Notes under the pieces: model-generated
The model's database searches: none
Told to the model about the DNA's origin: nothing
The model's input: only the letters and a program-made list of their open reading frames with translations
Position numbers and translations under genes: made by a program
Part shown: positions 1 to 5,730 of the stretch, in pieces
Position numbering within the stretch: the stretch's first letter is position 1
Layout of the letters: each line of letters begins with the position of its first letter
Source: Bacteroidota bacterium
Lineage (GTDB): Bacteria; Bacteroidota; Bacteroidia; Bacteroidales; WCHB1-69
Length of the DNA: 5,730 nt
Reading direction: 5' to 3'
Assembly (NCBI GenBank): GCA_023459435.1
Contig: JAEWUL010000177.1
Span: 1 to 5,730, forward strand

Positions 1-1665
<1,665 letters not shown>

Positions 1666-2304
1666 TTAGAATAAAAAACCTAATCTAAAACCCAGATAAT
1701 GATAAAGAGCAAATGCGCTTCTGTTGGTAGCTATTTGAGAAAGGTCGGGCTGATCACCTTCGATCACACTATAGTTAATATGGGTTTGTTGCATTTTATA
1801 GTTGACACTGAAAAGGAGTGAGAATTTTTTATTCATTTTCATATTTAATCCCAATCCGGTCTCCCCATAGGCACCGGCTCTGGCTCCGTGGATCACACGA
1901 GTCATTGGCTCCGGTTTCTGGGTAACATACCATTTAAAGCCGTAACCTGTATTGAGGTACATAAAAGGGGTCCATTTCCCATCAATAAAGTTCACATTCA
2001 CACTTCCATAAATGGGTATAAATCCGGTTTTCTGCCACATATCATAGCCCGCACCAATCCCAAGGATCAGATAAGGATTAAACTGATAAGCCAAAACCTG
2101 ATGAAGAGAGATAACGGCGATATTATTTTTCACGATTCTGTTTTCAAAAGTGATATCATTAATCCCTTTTGCAAATGAGATGGAGGATACATAGACAAAC
2201 TTTCCTTGCTCTTTTTTAAATTGATCTTGAGCATAAGGGTGAAAACTGGAAGTGATCAATACAACCATGAATATAAATTTCAAAAAACGGGACGTTTTCA
2301 ACAT
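1666..2304 (-). CDS. Small exported protein, predicted outer-membrane beta-barrel
   Basis: This is a complete 212-residue protein that I do not recognise beyond its general class. The N-terminus is a clear signal peptide: basic residues, a hydrophobic stretch at about 10-20, and a probable signal peptidase I cut after YA (A25|Q26). There is no lipobox Cys, and the mature protein has no cysteines. The rest alternates polar and hydrophobic residues with many Gly and aromatic positions, such as LILGIGAGYD, GSVNVNF, MYLNTGYGF, ETGLGLNM and LLFSVNY. It ends in LGFRLGFLF. A terminal Phe in an amphipathic last strand is the usual BAM recognition signal, so I infer a barrel of about eight strands in the outer membrane. 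Its substrate or partner is unknown. It starts 8 bases after the recN stop and ends 6 bases before ligA, so it appears translationally packed between two DNA repair genes. A periplasmic beta-rich protein is the alternative. Confidence 0.85.
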   Translation of the reverse strand: MLKTSRFLKFIFMVVLITSSFHPYAQDQFKKEQGKFVYVSSISFAKGINDITFENRIVKNNIAVISLHQVLAYQFNPYLILGIGAGYDMWQKTGFIPIYGSVNVNFIDGKWTPFMYLNTGYGFKWYVTQKPEPMTRVIHGARAGAYGETGLGLNMKMNKKFSLLFSVNYKMQQTHINYSVIEGDQPDLSQIATNRSAFALYHYLGFRLGFLF

Positions 2305-2312
2305 AAGTAGAT

Positions 2313-3971
2313 CTATTTTTGGGTTATTAATTCTTGAGCTGTTAATTTTGAAGATTCAGAGAGGGTATCACCGCTGATCATGCTTGCAATCACATCAATT
2401 CGCTCCTCTCCTGTAATTTTTTTAACGTTGGTATAGGTTTTGTCATCCACGATCTCTTTATAGACAAAGTAGTGCAATGGAGCTTTAGCTGCGATTTGAG
2501 GGAGGTGAGTGATCACCAGCAACTGACGATCGGTCGCCATTTTTTCCATCAGTTTAGCCACTTTGTATGCAATATCTCCTGATATTCCGGTATCGATTTC
2601 ATCAAAGATAACGGTAGGGAGATACCCTTTCTGAGAAATGACAGCTTTAATAGCCAGCATCAATCTGGAGATCTCACCACCTGAAGCCACTTTTTCTATT
2701 TCGGCAAGGGGAATCCCTTTGTTGGCCGAAAATAGAAATGAGACCTTGTCGAGGCCGTGCTCAAAAAGATGATCCGTCTTTTCCAAAACAATCTGAAGCT
2801 TTCCATTGGGCATTCCGATGGTTGCGATATGGTTTGTGATCTCTTTTTCAAGGGCAGGTATATGTTTCGATCTGGTATTGGATAATTGAGATCCCAATTC
2901 AAGAAGATATTGGTACAACTCGTTTTTTTCTTGTTCTAATAGATCAATCTTCGATTGATTATCAGAGAAATCAAGTAGTTTCTGATTGATTTCTGATTCG
3001 ATTGCCATCAGATGATCCATATCGAGTGCCCTATGTTTTTGAAGAAGCCTGTTCAGATGATCCAGTCTTTCGGATAATAGGGATAGGGTATCAGGGTTTG
3101 CTTCCACTTCATTTTCAAGATCATGGATTTCGAAATCGATATCCTTCAATTCGATTAAAACGGAATCGATTCTTTGGAACAGTAGATGAAACCGGTTGTC
3201 GAAGTTTGAGATGGAAGCCATATTTGATTTGATCTCATTGAGGAGATGGAACAGATTCTCATCTCTTTCAGAAAGTATATGGGTAGAGGTACGGAGTGCT
3301 GTTTTAATCGATTCTGCATGAGATAAAACAGCAATCTGATGCTCCAGTTCTTCTAGTTCGCCGGCAGAGAGTTTCGCATCTGAGAGTTCCTGAGCCTGAA
3401 ATTCCAGAAAATCCTTTTCCAGAAGCGCTTTAGTACGAAACTCTTTGAGGGATTCCAGTTCAGATTCAAGGGATTTATACTGTTTCAAAGCATCTTTATA
3501 TTGCAACAACAAAGATCCATTGTGAGCATAACCATCGATGATATGCAGTTTAAAAGTATGATTTTCAATGAGGAGGTGGTTATTCTGGGAATGGATATCC
3601 ACGAGAAAGAGGGCCAGATCCTTCAGTTGCGCAAGGTTTACAGGAGTATCATTGATAAAAGCGCGGGACTTTCCGGTTTCGGAGATTTCGCGTCTCAGGA
3701 TTGTCGTATCCTGATAATCAAGATCATGGAAAGCAAAAAAGGGTTCCAGATTCAGATTTTTGATATCGAAACTCCCTTCGATGATACATTTTTTAGATTT
3801 ATCGTACAGTACGGTGGTATCCACTCTATTCCCCAGGATAAGGGAAAGCGCACCCAGGAGGATTGACTTACCTGCTCCGGTTTCACCGGTGATGGCAGTA
3901 AAGCCGCTATCAAAAGTTAAATGTAAAGACTTAATGATAGCATAATTCTCAATTTGAAGTGCACGTAACAT
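2313..3971 (-). CDS. recN: DNA repair ATPase RecN
   Basis: RecN is a cytoplasmic SMC-like ATPase that acts early in double-strand break repair, tethering DNA ends or sister chromatids for RecA-dependent recombination. The protein is complete at 552 residues, the usual family length. It opens with MLRALQIENYAII, the typical RecN start, which supports the chosen ATG. Walker A is GETGAGKS (29-36). A Q-loop-like DIHSQ follows at 125-129. The middle, about 155-370, is rich in Leu, Glu and Lys and forms the two coiled-coil arms; it is short, as expected for RecN rather than a full SMC. The C-terminal ATPase half has the ABC signature ASGGEISR (429-436), Walker B VIFDEID (454-460) with the D-loop TGISG, and the switch His in VITHLPQ (H489). 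All ATPase residues are present. The start lies 2 bases after the DUF4835 stop, so the two are probably translationally coupled. I see no LexA-type operator before it. Confidence 0.98.
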   Translation of the reverse strand: MLRALQIENYAIIKSLHLTFDSGFTAITGETGAGKSILLGALSLILGNRVDTTVLYDKSKKCIIEGSFDIKNLNLEPFFAFHDLDYQDTTILRREISETGKSRAFINDTPVNLAQLKDLALFLVDIHSQNNHLLIENHTFKLHIIDGYAHNGSLLLQYKDALKQYKSLESELESLKEFRTKALLEKDFLEFQAQELSDAKLSAGELEELEHQIAVLSHAESIKTALRTSTHILSERDENLFHLLNEIKSNMASISNFDNRFHLLFQRIDSVLIELKDIDFEIHDLENEVEANPDTLSLLSERLDHLNRLLQKHRALDMDHLMAIESEINQKLLDFSDNQSKIDLLEQEKNELYQYLLELGSQLSNTRSKHIPALEKEITNHIATIGMPNGKLQIVLEKTDHLFEHGLDKVSFLFSANKGIPLAEIEKVASGGEISRLMLAIKAVISQKGYLPTVIFDEIDTGISGDIAYKVAKLMEKMATDRQLLVITHLPQIAAKAPLHYFVYKEIVDDKTYTNVKKITGEERIDVIASMISGDTLSESSKLTAQELITQK

Positions 3972-3973
3972 GT

Positions 3974-4882
3974 TTATTTAGGGCTACTGGATTGAGTAAT
4001 AACGTCGTATCTGGAAGCGTTGGCGGGGTCAATCTGTTTCATGATTGCCACCACCTGGGTTTTTTCACTTGGAGCTCCCTCCTTAAAGATCTCGATAATC
4101 TCCTGATACTTAGACTGGGTAATAATTTGCATCATATAGAGACCAGATCTCTGAGAGTTCACCTGTTGAAGGAGCCTAAGACTTTCGAGTATTGCAGCTC
4201 TTCCTGCGTCAGGAGATTCCGACATCACATCGAGGCCTAAACGGTGGTATTGGTAGAAAAAGTCGTGAAATTTAGAATAGGAGGTATTGGTTAAATTCTC
4301 CATCAGCCAATATCTGTTCGCCTGACCTGATTCAAAAGGTTTCCAACCGGGTTCTACACCATTCTGACATAAAGAAACGATATTTTGAGCTTTGGTAAAA
4401 TAGGGAGCACCGCCATTCAGTTCAAAGGAATCAAACTGCATTCCAAGGAAGAAATTCAGATAAAATGCAAGTAAAGAAGTAAGTTGGTTCAGGTTACTAT
4501 TTTCAACATATTCCAGCGTTTGCCCATCAGTGTAGGTAAACTGAACTGTTTTATCCTGAAAGTTCAGCAGTGGGGATTTATAATTAGATTTATAAACGAT
4601 TCTTTGAAGCTGAATCATCATGGTTGCAGTGATATTATCTCCAGATTGACTTTCCAAATTCAGGACGATAGCCCCTTCAAAACGTTCATTGATTTTAAGA
4701 TTATACTGACACCATTTTCTTTCGTGCACAAACTTATAGAGTTCTTGCTGGAGGGCATTATATCTTTCGTAGTTGGTACCTGAAATTTTTTGAGAGTTGA
4801 TAGAGACCTGACATTGAAAGTCCTGAGCTTTCATGGTGATGGAGATCAGTAAAACAGCAAGGAGAAGGAACGCTTTTTTCAT
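3974..4882 (-). CDS. DUF4835 family exported protein (PorD-like, type IX secretion associated)
   Basis: This is a complete 302-residue exported protein. The signal peptide MKKAFLLLAVLLISITMKA has a basic start and a long hydrophobic core, with a likely cut at A19|Q20; there is no lipobox Cys. The mature part begins FQCQVSINS and continues with a short alpha/beta region including the RKW element near 55-57. Later conserved-looking stretches are NRYWLMENLTN (189-199) and YHRLGLDVM (212-220), then a helical tail. I recognise this pattern as DUF4835 from family memory. The family is confined to Bacteroidetes, and database entries often name it PorD, a type IX secretion component; its biochemical role is not settled, and nothing in this sequence proves secretion activity. 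It probably acts in the periplasm or at the inner face of the outer membrane. The gene starts 12 bases after the coaBC stop and ends 2 bases before recN, an arrangement common in the phylum. Confidence 0.88.
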   Translation of the reverse strand: MKKAFLLLAVLLISITMKAQDFQCQVSINSQKISGTNYERYNALQQELYKFVHERKWCQYNLKINERFEGAIVLNLESQSGDNITATMMIQLQRIVYKSNYKSPLLNFQDKTVQFTYTDGQTLEYVENSNLNQLTSLLAFYLNFFLGMQFDSFELNGGAPYFTKAQNIVSLCQNGVEPGWKPFESGQANRYWLMENLTNTSYSKFHDFFYQYHRLGLDVMSESPDAGRAAILESLRLLQQVNSQRSGLYMMQIITQSKYQEIIEIFKEGAPSEKTQVVAIMKQIDPANASRYDVITQSSSPK

Positions 4883-4894
4883 AGGGGTATCTGA

Positions 4895-5730
4895 TTAGTT
4901 TGAGAAAAAATGAGTATGAACCGTAGAGATGATCTCGCGGGCGATCTCTTTTTTAGATTTCACTCCTGTTTCGAGCAGCACACCCTCTTTAGAGATGATG
5001 GTCACTTGATTGGTAGGTTTATTAAATCCGGCATCCTTATGATTCATAGAATTCAAAACGATGAGATCTGCATTTTTATTTTGTAGTTTTTGAGTTGCAT
5101 TAGCCAATTCATTCTCTGTTTCGAGTGCAAAACCCACCAGACATTGATTTTTAGGTTTTCTTTTTCCCAATTCTGACAAGATATCGACAGTTTTCACCAC
5201 AGAGATATTCCAATCGGCTTCATTTTTTTTTATTTTCTGGGTAGCGATTTGTTTAGGGGTATAATCGGCTACTGCAGCGGCCATAACGACCAGTTGGGCA
5301 TTTTCAGCTTCTCGGAGGGTATTATCCAACATTTGATTTGCGGTCTGAACATTGATCCGGGAGATATTTTGATTTCTGGTGCTCAGATGAGTAGGTCCGG
5401 TGATTAGGGTAACTGCAGCGCCCATATCGGCAAGAGTATCTGCGATTTCAAAACCCATGAGACCGGAAGAGTGGTTTCCGATAAAGCGCACAGGATCGAT
5501 AGGTTCGTATGTAGGACCGGCAGTAACAACCACTTTTTTGTTCCAAAAAATTTGATTTTGATTCAAAAAATGGGTTACAGATTGAAAAATCTGATCCGGT
5601 TCCATCATTCTCCCTTTACCTTCGTAGCCACAGGCCAGAAAACCGTTGTCAGGTTCAAGGAAGGTAACTCCTCTTTGTTGGAGTGTTTTCATATTCTCCT
5701 GAACAGCAGGATGATTGTACATATTGCAGT
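4895..5730 (-). CDS. coaBC: Bifunctional CoaBC (phosphopantothenoylcysteine synthetase/decarboxylase), 5' end cut by window edge
   Basis: CoaBC makes 4'-phosphopantetheine for coenzyme A: CoaB joins cysteine to phosphopantothenate using CTP, and the FMN-dependent CoaC domain decarboxylates the product. Only about the last 278 residues of roughly 400 are here. An internal ATG at 5722 is not the start, because the frame stays open to the edge, and CNMYNHPAVQ matches the end of the CoaC PAMNxxM motif. The CoaC catalytic Cys lies in LACGYEGKGRM (codon 5630-5632). After a short N/Q-rich linker, CoaB begins with VVVTAGPTYEPIDPVRFIGN, carrying the Arg and Asn of the active site, then NHSSGLMG, AAAVADY, the KIKK motif (around 5225-5240), VGFALETE and AGFNKPTNQVTII. 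The protein ends normally with TAA at 4895-4897. Leu replaces the usual Lys or Arg in NHSSGKMG. The flavoprotein N-terminal half lies beyond the right edge. Confidence 0.97.
   Translation of the reverse strand, partial: CNMYNHPAVQENMKTLQQRGVTFLEPDNGFLACGYEGKGRMMEPDQIFQSVTHFLNQNQIFWNKKVVVTAGPTYEPIDPVRFIGNHSSGLMGFEIADTLADMGAAVTLITGPTHLSTRNQNISRINVQTANQMLDNTLREAENAQLVVMAAAVADYTPKQIATQKIKKNEADWNISVVKTVDILSELGKRKPKNQCLVGFALETENELANATQKLQNKNADLIVLNSMNHKDAGFNKPTNQVTIISKEGVLLETGVKSKKEIAREIISTVHTHFFSN
5223..5231 (-). repeat. Nine-A homopolymer run inside coaBC
   Basis: Nine consecutive T on the plus strand give nine A in the coding strand. They are followed upstream by ATA and four more A, so the coding sequence is AAAATA then A9 then TG. 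The run encodes part of the CoaB motif KIKK, whose lysine is needed for cytidylylation in E. coli CoaBC. The reading frame is intact here. Confidence 0.9.

Noticed and set aside
1888..2178. A 96-codon plus-strand open frame
   Set aside because: It is antisense to the beta-barrel gene, whose signal peptide and terminal Phe support the minus-strand reading.
3501..3866. A 121-codon plus-strand open frame
   Set aside because: It is antisense to the N-terminal ATPase half of RecN, which is fully conserved on the other strand.
4729..4736. A TAnnTTTG-like Bacteroidetes -7 promoter element on the minus strand (TAAGTTTG)
   Set aside because: It sits inside the DUF4835 gene, lacks a TTTG element about 20 bases upstream, and is expected by chance in sequence this A/T-rich.
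5535..5572. A/T-rich repeated stretch with AATCAAAATCAA and two runs of six A (plus-strand view)
   Set aside because: It codes for the N/Q-rich linker between the CoaC and CoaB domains; low complexity here is explained by the protein.
5720..5722. ATG as the start of coaBC
   Set aside because: The frame is open upstream, and the preceding residues fit the CoaC PAMNxxM motif, so this Met is internal.

Overview
The window is a compact, one-directional block of five protein genes, all on the minus strand. It reads, in transcription order from the right edge to the left, coaBC (3' part), a DUF4835/PorD-type exported protein, recN, a small outer-membrane beta-barrel protein, and ligA (5' part). 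The gaps between genes are only 12, 2, 8 and 6 bases, so there is no room for separate promoters or terminators, and the whole block is most likely one transcription unit. Both outer genes run off the window.

The organism is almost certainly a member of the Bacteroidota (Bacteroidetes). The evidence is the DUF4835 family, which is restricted to that phylum and is typically found next to coaBC and recN; Bacteroidetes-style signal peptides ending just before Gln; about 41% G+C from sampled lines; and the absence of Shine-Dalgarno sequences before all four visible start codons. I cannot assign a genus.

Region by region (minus strand): 5730-4895 is CoaBC, which makes 4'-phosphopantetheine for coenzyme A. 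4882-3974 is a periplasmic or outer-membrane-associated DUF4835 protein, linked by family naming to the type IX secretion system. 3971-2313 is the SMC-like DNA repair ATPase RecN, complete with all ATPase motifs. 2304-1666 is a 212-residue predicted beta-barrel with a signal peptide and a terminal Phe. 1659-1 is the NAD-dependent DNA ligase LigA, with its catalytic Lys and four zinc-binding Cys residues; the last helix-hairpin-helix part and the BRCT domain lie outside the window.

Functionally the cluster mixes cofactor synthesis, DNA repair and sealing (RecN, LigA) and two envelope proteins. Apart from the beta-barrel placed between recN and ligA, this is an ordinary housekeeping region, and I see no mobile element, RNA gene, CRISPR array or new defence-type system. 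Points worth a second look are an excess of GATC sites, a Lys-to-Leu change in a conserved CoaB loop, and a nine-A run inside the CoaB KxKK motif.
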